DNA from: Poa pratensis
Taxonomy: Eukaryota; Streptophyta; Magnoliopsida; Poales; Poaceae
Assembly (NCBI GenBank): GCA_947311845.1
Contig: CAMZMU010000063.1
Location: forward strand, 118,531,612-118,595,611
Reading direction: 5' to 3'
Length of the DNA stretch: 64,000 bases
Part shown: positions 35,802 to 44,902 of the stretch, piece by piece
Position numbering within the stretch: position 1 is the first letter of the stretch
Layout: each line of letters begins with the position of its first letter
Made by a program: the position numbers and the translations under genes
The notes under the pieces: model-generated
Database searches by the model: none
Seen by the model: the letters and a program-made list of their open reading frames with translations, nothing else
Told to the model about the DNA's origin: nothing

Positions 35802-36139
35802 TAACCTTCCTCTTGGGGTTCACCAACACGTAGCCATCAAGCTGTTTTCTGGCGCCGTTGCCGGGGACTTGGAGGCTATTGGAAAGGGGAGTCTCTCAGT
35901 TCCAATCTCTTTACTTTGTTTTTGTCTTGTTTTAGTTTTGTTTTGCTTGCTGTTAAAAATCAAAAACCCAAAAAATTTAAATTCCTGCATCTAGTTACTA
36001 TTTCGGTTGTTACTTGCTTGTTGCCATGTCTAGTTCCGCTCCTAATATCATGTCTCCTGAGGAAGAGGTTTTCACTTTTAAGCAAGGAAGTGGGGAGAGT
36101 TTTGGTGATGCTTGGTCTAGAATTTCTGAATCCTATGTT
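35802..36139 (+). pseudogene. Truncated second internal region (primer-binding site and gag start)
   Basis: It matches 30607-30945 base for base with minor changes, including the primer-binding site and the MSSSAPN start. It breaks off after CCTATGTT at 36139, where the intact copy continues AAAACTGAACC. The next base begins CACTA subterminal sequence. Confidence 0.88.
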
Positions 36140-36365
36140 CTACGCCGACGGCTGTGGCTGAGGTACGCCGACGGCTAGATAACCCGTCGGCATAAATGCT
36201 CTACGCCGACGGCTGTGGCTATGCCGACGGTCACGGAGCTACGCCGACGTTAGCTTTGCCGACGGCCCTATGCCGACGGTGGCCGTCGGCACAGGTGTAC
36301 GCCGACGAAATAAAGGCCTATGCCGACGGCAATTACCGTCGGCATTGATCCTGCTTCCTGCTGTG
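36140..36365. repeat. 3' subterminal repeats and right end of the CACTA element
   Basis: Repeated ACGCCGACGGCT and TGCCGACGG motifs in both orientations, ending with GCCGACGGCAATTACCGTCG and then the degenerate terminal repeat CCTGCTTCCTGCTGTG at 36365. The motif is the same as at 17416-17790. Confidence 0.88.
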
Positions 36366-36368
36366 CTG

Positions 36369-37281
36369 TTGGAGTCTCGAGCTCGCTGTTTTCTTCTGGT
36401 TATGTTTTCATTCTGGTATATTTCTCTGTTGTGTGACGCAGAGGGCATGCGTGATGAATCAAAAAGCATGAAAATGACAAAGTAATATAGTACTAAAATA
36501 ACAAAGTAATATAGTACTAAAAGATCGACAGTGCATAATCTCCATTTCGGAGGACAGGAAATACTATACTATTTTTTGGATGCTGCGTTCGCCTTCCTTT
36601 TCTGGACGATGGCCAGTGGTAGTGCACAAGAGCTACCTGGCCACCCCCAGTGACGATGGCTTTAGTTAGGTCTGCATGATCCTGATTCCCTAACTAATCA
36701 GCACAAATGCATGGAAAGAAAGACTTTCTTACTTCGTTGTTTCTTCTTTACAAAACAGCTAGTACAATGTGTTGCTGCTGAATGGATGGTTGACTGGCTA
36801 ATCGCGAGGAGAAGGATTCCTTATTTAATCTGTCATCACTTGAGCAAATCACCGAAGACATACGGTCGACCAGTGGAGGAGGAAGAGGAATAAGTTCTCT
36901 ATGTCGCTTGAGCAAGTCTCTTCACACACAGGTACGACTGGAAGGGATTCTTTTAAACTGACAGACACGAAACGATTGAGGAGGACGAGAAACAAATCAT
37001 CTTGGAAACAAAAAAGGGAAAAATCGGTTCAAAACTACCAAGCTACCACTCTCAACTCTGAAGTGACAGAAAGACTAGCTGTCGCTTGGCTCATATTCAT
37101 CCATTGTGGGAAATAGCCCGTAAAAATATTCCTGGGCGATAGGTGCTTAAAAATACTCGTCGGAATTTCCCGTATTACCGGGGCCGGTAGGCTGAGGTGT
37201 GTCAAGAGTCAAGACAACCCAAGGGTTGTGAGGTCAACTCCTATTATAAGTACATTGAAGTATCACAAATTTAAATAAGAT
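36369..37281. other. Intergenic, no gene recognised
   Basis: A short direct repeat (ACAAAGTAATATAGTACTAAAA) occurs twice at about 36477-36522. The small plus-strand frames here resemble nothing known. The sequence ends at the tRNA-His gene. Confidence 0.5.
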
Positions 37282-37353
37282 GTGGCTGTAGTTTAGTGGT
37301 GAGAATTCCACGTTGTGGCCGTGGAGACCTGGGCTCGAATCCCAGCAGCCACA
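37282..37353 (+). tRNA. tRNA-His (anticodon GTG)
   Basis: 72 bp with the full cloverleaf. The acceptor stem is GTGGCTG paired with CAGCCAC and discriminator A. The D arm contains AGTTTAGTGGTGAG. The anticodon stem CCACG/CGTGG encloses loop TTGTGGC with anticodon GTG at 37315-37317, and the T arm is CTGGG CTCGAAT CCCAG. CCA is not encoded, as normal for nuclear plant genes, and the extra 5' G of tRNA-His is added after transcription. The box A (TAGTTTAGTGG) and box B (GCTCGAATCCC) promoters look intact. A T-run (ATTTTTG) follows at about 37359. The 3' end is included in a tandem duplication. Confidence 0.97.
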
Positions 37354-37630
37354 CTACATTTTTGATTTGTTTGTCAATGATTTTGTTGCAAAACTATGGG
37401 CCGCGCTTGCCTTGCCCTTGCTAATCAAGCTAAAACTACATCAGACCCACAGAAGGCCTTGTATAGGCTTGTCGGCCTGAAAATAAACAGCCACACTACA
37501 TTTTTGATTTGTTTGTCAATGATTTTGTTGCAAATCTATGGGCCGCGCTTGCCTTGCCCTTGCTAATCAAGCTAAAACTACATCAGACCCACAGAAGGCC
37601 TTGTATAGGCTTGTCGGCCTGAAAATAAAC
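37346..37630. repeat. 142-bp tandem duplication including the tRNA-His 3' end
   Basis: CAGCCACACTACATTTTTGA starts at 37346 and again at 37488, and the two copies are nearly identical through GTCGGCCTGAAAATAAAC. The first seven bases are the 3' acceptor strand of the tRNA gene, so the second copy carries an orphan acceptor half without a tRNA body. Confidence 0.93.
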
Positions 37631-37648
37631 GGCCCATTTCTGTACAGC

Positions 37649-38385
37649 CCTACGTTCTTTACAAAGTGTATCCATAACACAGTGCATCAATAACAAGTAC
37701 TAGATTCTCAAAAAATAAAAAATACAAGTACTATTAATGTAAAACAAAAGTACTATTATGCTAAGAGAAGAGAACAGGGCAAGAAAAGGATGTAAAATTA
37801 TATCACTAGGAAAAAACATATGTCTCAAAATTTACTTAAAAAAATTATCGCTACAAAAAAAAGGAAAATGTCCTACCTTACCTATGTGCCCCTGTTCCTA
37901 CGTTCTTTACAGAGTGTATCCATAACACAGTGCATCAATAACAAGTACTAGATTCTAAAAAAAAAAGTAATATTAATGTAAAACAAAAGTACTATTATGC
38001 TAAGAGAAGAGAACAGGGCAAGAAAAGTATGCAAAATTATATCACTAGGAAAAAATATATCTCTCAAAATTTACTTAAAAAAATTATCGCTACAAAAAAA
38101 AGGAAAATGTCCTACCTTACCTATGTGCCCCTGTTCCTACGTTCTTTACAGAGTGTATCCATAACACAGTGCATCAATAACAAGTACTAGATTATAAAAA
38201 AACAAAAAAAATGCAAGTAATATTAACGTAAAACAAAAGTACTATTATGCTAAGAGAAGAGAACAGGGCAAGAAAAGGATGCAAAATTATATCACTAGGA
38301 AAAAACATATCTCTCAAAATTTACTTAAAAAAATTATCGCTACAAAAAAAAGGAAAATGTCCTACCTTACCTATGTGCCCCTGTT
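37649..38385. repeat. Three tandem copies of a 240-250-bp AT-rich unit
   Basis: Copies start CCTACGTTCTTTACA at 37649, 37897 and 38136 and end with CTTACCTATGTGCCCCTGTT. Differences are mainly in short A-runs. Non-coding. The three copies are highly similar, which suggests a recent local triplication. Confidence 0.93.
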
Positions 38386-38499
38386 TTCCATGTACGGCAA
38401 CGTAGTCTGCTGCCATGGATGCATTGTTCCTGAGAGAATTTCCAGTGCTACCACCAGTTTGCTACTCCAAAAAACAATTTAAAACGTTTAAAAGATTCT

Positions 38500-38705
38500 A
38501 CCAAAGAGTGTGAGTGTTCACAAGATTTGTGTCTACAACCTCTAAAATTTCTAGGTCCAAATTCGAAAGAGCATTGTGAATCTAGCATGAATAGTGTCTT
38601 TTATCTTTTTTCTTTTTCAATGCTCCTTTGAAATTTGGATCTCAAAGTTTTAAAGATTGTAGACACATATCTTATAATCATGCACATTTTAGTATTTTTT
38701 GAAAC
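38500..38705. mobile_element. Foldback element with about 55-100-bp inverted arms
   Basis: GTGTCTACAACCTCTAAAAT...GGTCCAAATTCGAAAGAGCATTG on the left pairs with CAATGCTCCTTTGAAATTTG...AAAGATTGTAGACACA on the right, around a centre near 38600. Complementarity weakens outward. The target duplication could not be fixed. Confidence 0.65.
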
Positions 38706-38849
38706 ACTTTTTTATTCGTAGCACATGGAACAGATATGGAACGATCACACGGAAAAAGATCAAGAACGATCACACATATAGGGGACCATCGTATAAGTCA
38801 TATACGCCTACTAAATATTGCATGACACAAGGAAGTAGCATGTTGGGGG

Positions 38850-39504
38850 GTGCACAACAACAGCGCGGCGCGCCGTCGCTGGTGGGGGCGGGACTTTCAC
38901 CAGGTCATGCGCGAGTACAGCCACGTCGCGCCGGAAGATCACGCGCGCGACCTGTGGGAGATGACGGCGAGCTCCTCCTCGAGCGCGCAGTCGAAGACGC
39001 CACGCTTCATCAAGGTGAAGGCCGAGCCGACGTCGCCGCCCAGGGGCGGCATGAAGATCAAATCCGAGCCGGGATAGCCAGCACCGCCGCGCAGGGGCGG
39101 CGTGACCATCCGCGTCCGCCGCCGCCCGTGATGGTGAAGACCGAATTAGGGACGACGACGTCCCACGACAAGAAGCGCGCCGTGCAGCCGGCGCCGGGGC
39201 CGCGGACGCTGACGGAGGAGGAGGGCCGAGGCGCAGTTCCAGAGGGACCTCGCCCTCGCCTCTAAGATGTCCTTCGACACCGTCCAGCCGGCGTCGAGAG
39301 AGTTCGCCATCGTCGTCACTCCCGACGACGACGAGAAGGCTGCCGCGCCAATGCCACCCCCGTGCAGTCGCCGCGGTCAAGAAGGAGGAGGAGCAGGGCG
39401 AGGCGCAGGAGGAGCCACAGCCGCCAGCGCAGCAGGGCGGCGCCTTCGACGTCGACACCGCGGTGGCGGCATACGACTGGGACCAGTATTGCACTGGTTA
39501 TTAG
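38850..39504 (+). pseudogene. Decayed single-exon ORF, KVKAEPTSP type, probably transposon-associated
   Basis: The plus-strand frame from 38850 reads RRRWWGRDFHQVMREYSHVA...RFIKVKAEPTSPPRGG and stops at 39077. Related sequence continues in other frames (VMVKTELGTTTSHDKK, then MSFDTVQPASREFAIVVTPDDD) and a third frame ends AAYDWDQYCTGY at 39504. Short Lys-x-Glu-Pro motifs and an acidic-aromatic tail recur in unnamed single-exon proteins carried by cereal DNA transposons. I know no function. It needs at least two frame changes, so it is not coding now. No terminal repeats could be fixed around it. Confidence 0.45.
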
Positions 39505-41830
39505 ATTAGGGTTTAGTTTTAGTTAAATTTCGTTGTATTTTGAAATATATGAAGTTTTAATGAATTTCCTCGTTTCATTTTTTTCAAACAAAATCTATTG
39601 GGAGCACGGGTGGGGATAGATGGCAATGCCCAACAGGTTTTTGAAACAAAACATTTTGGTGCTGCTAAGCAATAGCACTTGTCTACATATTTGTCGGACG
39701 CTCTATTGAGCGCGTCGGTGAAGGTGCTCCACTCACCGCATCCGCACGATCAGCGGCCACCGCCGCTGGGCCGGACAGTGAAGTACACGCCGGTTCAGTC
39801 TTCAGTGCGTGCATAAATTTTTCGGTGCCCGCGCGTGGTCCTGCTCGTGCAGTTTCTTTGTACTCCACTACCAAAATGGTTATCAGCATTTGTTCAACAA
39901 AAAAAAAAATGGTTATCAGCAGACACGAGAACATGCACACATGCTCGCAGTTTAACTCGACTCCTTTTGACCACTGCAGCTGCATGCAGGCAACGAATCC
40001 AGACATCCAATCCAGTATCAGTCTCGCGAGAAAGATCCAGCTCCCCTTCCGGGTCACGGATGGATTAAAGGCATGTACTACCTCCGTTTCAATTTAGATA
40101 CATCTACATAAATGTGGATAGCAAGTCAATTAAATTGAAACAGAGAGAGTATGTCAAGAAGACAGTGTCATGTGATCACTTGTTCAGAGGTAGTAGCAGT
40201 AGTTTATTCGGACAACCGCATGTCCGAGTAGGTTTATTCCCGCCGCCGGCCTTGATCGACCTACAGAGGGATTGATCTGCTCTCCGGACATCATTTTCTA
40301 ACTATTGTTTCTCACCTGCTCGCTGGAAGGCGAACGGATCCGGCCGGCGACGTGCGTACCTCAGTACCTGCTACGCCGCGACGTACGTACTGTTACTAGT
40401 TGTTCTTTGTGCCGATCTTGGACACTAGTCGAGCTGCAGAAACCCACCAGTTTATTCAGCTGTGGGGTGTGTGGAGATGCTAGAGTGAGATTCTACAATG
40501 GAATTGCAGCTGTATACAATTTGAGGCATCGATCGCAATCAGCGGCTGGCCTTCCCTTAAGATTATTTCGGCACCAAGTCGCGCTCTCAGTATCCTTAAA
40601 TCACGGGGCAAATCACCCAAAACACCAAGCTGAGCTACGTCCCTTTTCCAAATTGTCATCTCCTTACTTTTGTTTCAAACGCTCGGATTCATCATAACCT
40701 AGCATGTTTAGCTTAATTAGGTTGACATTATGTGCCTTTTTTTTTACCAGAGTTGATGTGCTTCCACAATCCCGTAATACGGCGACATCTTGCGCAGTCT
40801 TAATCATCGTCGGTGCAATCTTTATTCAGCTCGAAGTAGCTGTACGGTGATTCGAGCTTGGAGAATCCTGCCACGCTGTGTGCCTCCGTGGCACGCCTGT
40901 TGTTTTATGATGATCCAAATTTATATGAAGATAGGGCTAACTTTGAATTGGAGCGGAGGCCCGTCGCCGGAGGCTTGGGCCGTAGCGTTTCCGAGTTGTT
41001 TTGCCTCTTACGGTACAGATTGTTTCCGAGTTGGACTGCAGCCGACTTAGGGTTTTGCCTCTATATAAATACATCTTGTAAGCCGCCGGTTAGGATAAGT
41101 CGCATGTTGTAAATCTCCGGCGTTTGTAATCTCACCCGATATAGTGAAGTATTGCTGGCTGGCGCCCGTGATTTTTTCTCCTCCATTGTTGGAGAGGTTT
41201 TCCATGTTAAATGTCGTGTCCCCGTTGGTTTGATCTTTCCACTCTTTATCGTTTTTTTCTATCGTTTATAACGGTGCCTGTGCCGGTTGTTGGTTCCGAA
41301 GCCGTCGAGCCGGTCAGGTTTCGCTTTCCGTGGATGGACCGATTTATGGCACGTACTTACGTCGATCGTTGGATGCATGCTCCGCGCGAGTGAGCCAATT
41401 CGGCGTTGCAAGTTGCAAAGCCAACTGGAACAACTAATGTTGCAGGGTGGTCCTTTCCGTTTCGTTTGAGGGTGGATCATCGATATCGTCTGTCAGCCTG
41501 TCTCGTATCAGTGCAATCAGACAGAGACCTTAATTGCAGAAGACTGCTAGCATTGTGTAGGTACTGCTAGTATTAATGCAGTTGTTAAAACATGTCGCAG
41601 CCCGATGCTAGCAAGTGGACTGTGAGTGGTGCAGAAGACTGCTGTCGTCTGGGAGCGTGGCTCTGCTACAAAAAGAAAAATAAGTCATCTTAAAAAAAAA
41701 GGCGACTGTGAGTAGTTGACTGAAACTAGGGACCCACAAGCCTAACGATTTCCTTTCAGTTTCGTTAACTCTCTTGTAATTTGTTTGCAACCATGCATAA
41801 ACGCAGAAGCAACCTTGGCAGGGACTTCCA
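39505..41830. other. Intergenic, mostly unrecognised; LTR-like remnant possible near 41050-41260
   Basis: No supportable gene. A Stowaway lies at 40078-40149. Around 41062-41260 the sequence (CTATATAAATACATCTTGTA, later TTGGAGAGGTTTTCCATGTT) has the look of a promoter and transcript-end segment of an old LTR, but no ends or second LTR were found. Confidence 0.35.
40078..40149. mobile_element. Short Stowaway-type MITE
   Basis: 72 bp, CTACCTCCGTTTCAATTTAG at the left and AATTGAAACAGAGAGAG at the right as inverted repeats, flanked by TA on both sides (40076-40077, 40150-40151). It is shorter than usual, so probably internally deleted. Confidence 0.8.
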
Positions 41831-42892
41831 TTGATGCGCGACGCAGATGCTAAGGCAGTTTTCGACAGTCTGGTTCGGATACAAGTGGGCAATGGCTGGA
41901 GCACTCTGTTCTGGACGGACAAGTGGATACATGGAAGATCGGTGAAAGAGATTGCGCCAGGGCTGTTCACGCTGGTCAGTAAGCGTGCCAAGAATCGGGA
42001 ACGGTGGCTGAGGGACTCACAGACAACAATTGGTTGACTGATCTGTCGGACACCATTGCCTATCGAGGCGCACGCGAGTGCCTTGCGCTTTGGGCGGCGA
42101 TCCAAGGTGTTGACAGAGATCTGAACGGCCCGGATAGATTCACTTGGCCGTGGTCTAGGTCAGGAGTCTACACTGCCAGCTCGACCTACAACATGTTTTT
42201 TTTTCTTTTCGAAAAGGGGTAGTCCCGGCCTCTGCATCATGATGATGCACACAGCCAGACCTACAACATGCTGATGGAGGGAAACACGGTGTTTCCGATG
42301 GCCGACGCATTTTGGAAGTATGGAGCCTCCCCAAAGAGTAAACTGTTTCTCTGGCTAGCTGTTCAGATACGGGTGTGGACTTCTGATCGCCGGGTTAGGC
42401 TTTGCAAGAGGAGGATACCATAGAGCACATATTGATGCAGTGTCTCGGCTCGGAAGGTCTAGTGCTACTGCTGGCAGGATCTGGTGATGCGCTTTGAGCC
42501 TCCGACGCAGCATAGCACGCTGCAGTGTTGGTGGACAGTGGAGAGAGCCAAGTTCAGGGGCAAGGAGAAGAAATGGTTCGATGCCTTGGTTTGCACAGCT
42601 TGCCATGCCCTCTGGAAGAATAGAAACACCTGGTGTTTCCACAATGTCAGACAGCAACACATCCCGGGAAGACTGGCGATCAACATCTGCGAGGAGTTTA
42701 GGTTGTTGTGTGTCTTAGGGAGGGAGAGACAGGGAGTCACCATCCATGCCGCGAGAGAGTAGCATTAGGTTTTGATGTGGAGGGGTTTTTATCCTTGGCG
42801 TTCTCAGTTTGTTGTTAACGCCAATTCTTGTACATATACTCTTCTTTCTATAAAATTATGGTAGGCATTTGCGTACTCTCTAAAAAAACTAA
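41831..42892 (+). mobile_element. 5'-truncated LINE, region after the reverse transcriptase
   Basis: The first frame reads RIQVGNGWSTLFWTDKWIHG...SVKEIAPGLFTLVSKRAKNR, then DLSDTIAYRGAREC and FTWPWSRSGVYTASSTYNM, then a decayed zinc-finger-like segment (SKLFLWLA, EHILMQC) and KWFDALVCTACHALWKNRNT. This is the conserved order downstream of reverse transcriptase in plant LINEs. The 3' end is TACTCTCTAAAAAAAC near 42892, a short poly(A) tail. The frames are interrupted, partly by a 62-bp insertion at 42196. No target duplication was confirmed. Confidence 0.8.
42196..42257 (-). mobile_element. SINE-like fragment inserted in the LINE, 13-bp target duplication
   Basis: A 62-bp insertion starting with a T-run (TTTTTTTCTTTTCGAAAAGG) and containing GGCCTCTGCATCATGATGATG, a motif known from Triticeae SINE-like repeats in reverse orientation. 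The 13-mer GACCTACAACATG occurs directly on both sides (42183-42195 and 42258-42270), proving target-primed insertion. Confidence 0.82.
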
Positions 42893-42942
42893 ACCATATA
42901 GTAGCACCACCAGTACTGCTGCAAGTCTGCAACAAGTACTAA

Positions 42943-44613
42943 GGATGACTCCAACGGGGTGACGCATCGAGTCCGCGCGCCTCCGTCCCTGTCCGCTGGA
43001 GCCAAAAACACGGCCCAACGGGGCGACGCAAACGGACCGCGGTCCATTTTTTGGTCCGCCGCGACGCATTCCTGGCCCAAATTTGGGCCACCGATGCGTC
43101 GGCGCGGACGCGCGGCAGACTGAAAACGCGACCGCGAGGCCACGCCTCGTGTCCTCCCCGAGCCCACCTGTCAGCGACAAGGCGCGGTCAGCCTACCCTG
43201 GCCTAGTCCTTTTTAATGCCAGGGGATAGGGACGGCCAGCCCCCACCCACTCCACTGCCCACTCACCCTCTCCGGCGACCAAACCCTAGCCTCGCCGCAA
43301 ACCCTAGCCACCTCGCTCGCCGCGATGCCGCTCCGATGGCCGGGGCTCGGCAAGGCCAAGAACGACGGCGAGGCGGGGTCCTCCTCTGGCCGCCGCCGCC
43401 GGCGCTTCCGCGCTCCTCCGTGACGCCACCATCTTCTCCGGAGCCAGAGCCGGTCCCCGCCGTCTTCGAGCTCGCGCCGCCGGGCGCCGAGGTGCGCAAC
43501 CGCGTCTACGTGCGCAAGGAGGATTGCCAGTGGTACTGGGACCACGCAACCCCGCTGCCATGGCCAGATGTCAAGCTCCCCGAGCATTGGCACCTGAACC
43601 CGCAGCGGATCCCGGTGCCTCCGATTTCGACCAACAAGCGGGCACGGGATCTGGAGATTGAGCGCCGCCGCCGCCGCCTCCCGGCCGAGCTCCTCAACGA
43701 TCCCGCCTACGCGGCGAGGTCCAGGAACTGGGCGGAGTGGTTCAGCGACGAGCACGACCTGCGGCGGCAGGCCCTCTATACGCGGGCTCCGACGCCGCCA
43801 TCTGGGCGTTGGTCATCGCCACCGCACACACGGCGGCGGGACGCACCACCAGTGCCGCGCGCGCTGCGGATTGGGTCGCGCGCGCTGCGGATTGGGTCTG
43901 TGCCGCCGCCGCCGCAGGAAGTGAAGATGGAGGTGGATCCCGAGGACGCCGAGCTCGAGGCCGCGAAGAATGCCTCGCTCAAGCAGATGGCCGAGGACGA
44001 GGCCAAGCGCTGGGCCATTGTCCTCACCGACGTCGCCCGGGAGCAGGAGGCGGCCCTGCAGGCGCTGCAGGCGGCGGTCCTGGAGGAACCACCGCCATGG
44101 TGGCAGGCCATGGACGTGGACCTGCCACCGGCGCCTCCGCTACAGAAGGCTGCTAGGGCAGCGCTGGGTCTTCAATGGCGGCGACTGGGAGGTCCCAGAG
44201 CAGGCGCATGAGCAGGTGCAGGAGCAGCCGCCCACGCCGCCGGCCGTCGTCCCACCGCGAGGTGGACCACCGGCGCACCTCTGGAAGCAGCCGGACTATG
44301 TCATCTTCGATGGGGATGACGAAGAGGAGTAGAAGCCCGCGCAGGGCAAATTTTCTAGTTTTTATATATTTTTGTTTTAAAAATATTATGTAAAAAGGCC
44401 ATTTGTGGCCCACCCCTATATATGAATGAAAAAGATCCATATATGGCCTGTTTAGTTAAAAAAAATTGCCGGACGGACTCAATGTGTCGAGCCGTTGGGC
44501 GCACTGCCACCAACGGCAGACATGGGCGGACTAGACCTGTCCGTTTGCCGACGCAAACGGACCAAACGTGGACCAAACACGCGTCCGTTTGCGTCGGCCC
44601 ATTGGAGTCATCC
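42943..44613 (+). mobile_element. PIF/Harbinger-type element with TAA target duplication and a long unknown ORF
   Basis: The left end GGATGACTCCAACGGGGTGA and the right end, inverted, GGATGACTCCAATGGGCCGA are flanked by TAA at 42940-42942 and 44614-44616. The terminal repeats extend through GACGCA. The 3-bp T-A-rich duplication fits PIF/Harbinger. No transposase is present. The interior carries one long GC-rich ORF. Similar GACGCAAACGGAC blocks occur near both ends. Confidence 0.82.
43216..44332 (+). pseudogene. Unknown 331-codon ORF in the Harbinger-type element, one late frameshift
   Basis: It opens MPGDRDGQPPPTPLPTHPLR at 43216; an alternative start is MAGARQGQERRRG at 43336. Visible blocks are a Pro-rich N-terminus, NRVYVRKEDCQWYWDHATPL, WPDVKLPEHWHLNPQRIPVP, a basic stretch RARDLEIERRRRRLPAELL, a probable helix KNASLKQMAEDEAKRWAI and a Pro/Trp-rich segment. 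The frame stops at 44211, but another frame from about 44180 ends PDYVIFDGDDEEE at 44332, the kind of acidic end expected. One frameshift therefore likely separates them. I do not recognise a function. WYWDHATPLPWPDVKLPEHW-like proteins are, as far as I know, unnamed and confined to grasses. Confidence 0.5.
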
Positions 44614-44902
44614 TAACCAGCTCGTACTGCTTCATGAGAAGAAAACCCAGCTCGTCTTAAAAGAAGCATTGATATCGATATGGACAGAATGAAAATGCCG
44701 CTGTAGTCCAGTACCCAAGCTTTCGGTGAAAAATCCGTGAGATACCGAACATTCTGCTCGATTTCGCACAAAAAACAAATCGATTCTTAAGAAAACGCCG
44801 ACATCTCGAACGGACTCGATCTTACGACTTTGCGCCTGCAGTGCAGCCCTGAAAAGTAGTAAATGCAGTCACACAGTTTCCCTGAGCTTTTCACTTCTCC
44901 CC

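Larger units (their letters stand above)
29073..36139 (+). mobile_element. Non-autonomous Gypsy-like retrotransposon, LTR-internal-LTR-partial internal
   Basis: It starts TGATACGTCTC at 29073 inside the second CACTA gene. A first LTR (29073 to about 30606) is followed by a primer-binding site at 30655 (TGGCGCCGTTGCCGGGGA, complementary to the 3' end of plant tRNA-Asp), a 323-codon ORF, about 2.5 kb of non-coding internal DNA and a polypurine-like tract (AAGCTTGGGGATGCT) ending at 34270. A second, nearly identical LTR starts at 34271. The copy does not stop after it: the same primer-binding site and first part of the ORF follow to 36139, then switch abruptly to CACTA subterminal repeats. No reverse transcriptase or integrase is present, so it needed another element to move. 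Confidence 0.85.
17403..36365 (+). mobile_element. CACTA (En/Spm) transposon, about 19 kb, with a nested retrotransposon
   Basis: The left end is CACTACAGGAAACAGC at 17403. The right end, read inverted, is CACAGCAGGAAGCAGG ending at 36365 (12 of 16 positions agree). The triplet CTG flanks both ends (17400-17402 and 36366-36368), the 3-bp duplication expected for CACTA elements. Both ends are followed inward by many GCCGACGG / CCGTCGGC subterminal motifs. Inside are a tnp2-type transposase and the start of a second transposon gene in plus orientation. A 353-bp satellite occupies the 5' fifth. About 7 kb is a later Gypsy-like insertion (29073-36139), so the element without it is near 12 kb. The degenerate right end and frameshifted transposase imply it is no longer autonomous. 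Confidence 0.88.

Noticed and set aside
38811..39494. 227-codon minus-strand ORF
   Set aside because: It is antisense to the decayed KVKAEPTSP-type ORF, whose plus-strand pieces make better protein sense.
41211..41480. Possible gene at 41211-41480
   Set aside because: Short frames on both strands without a family match. The surroundings look like an old LTR end.
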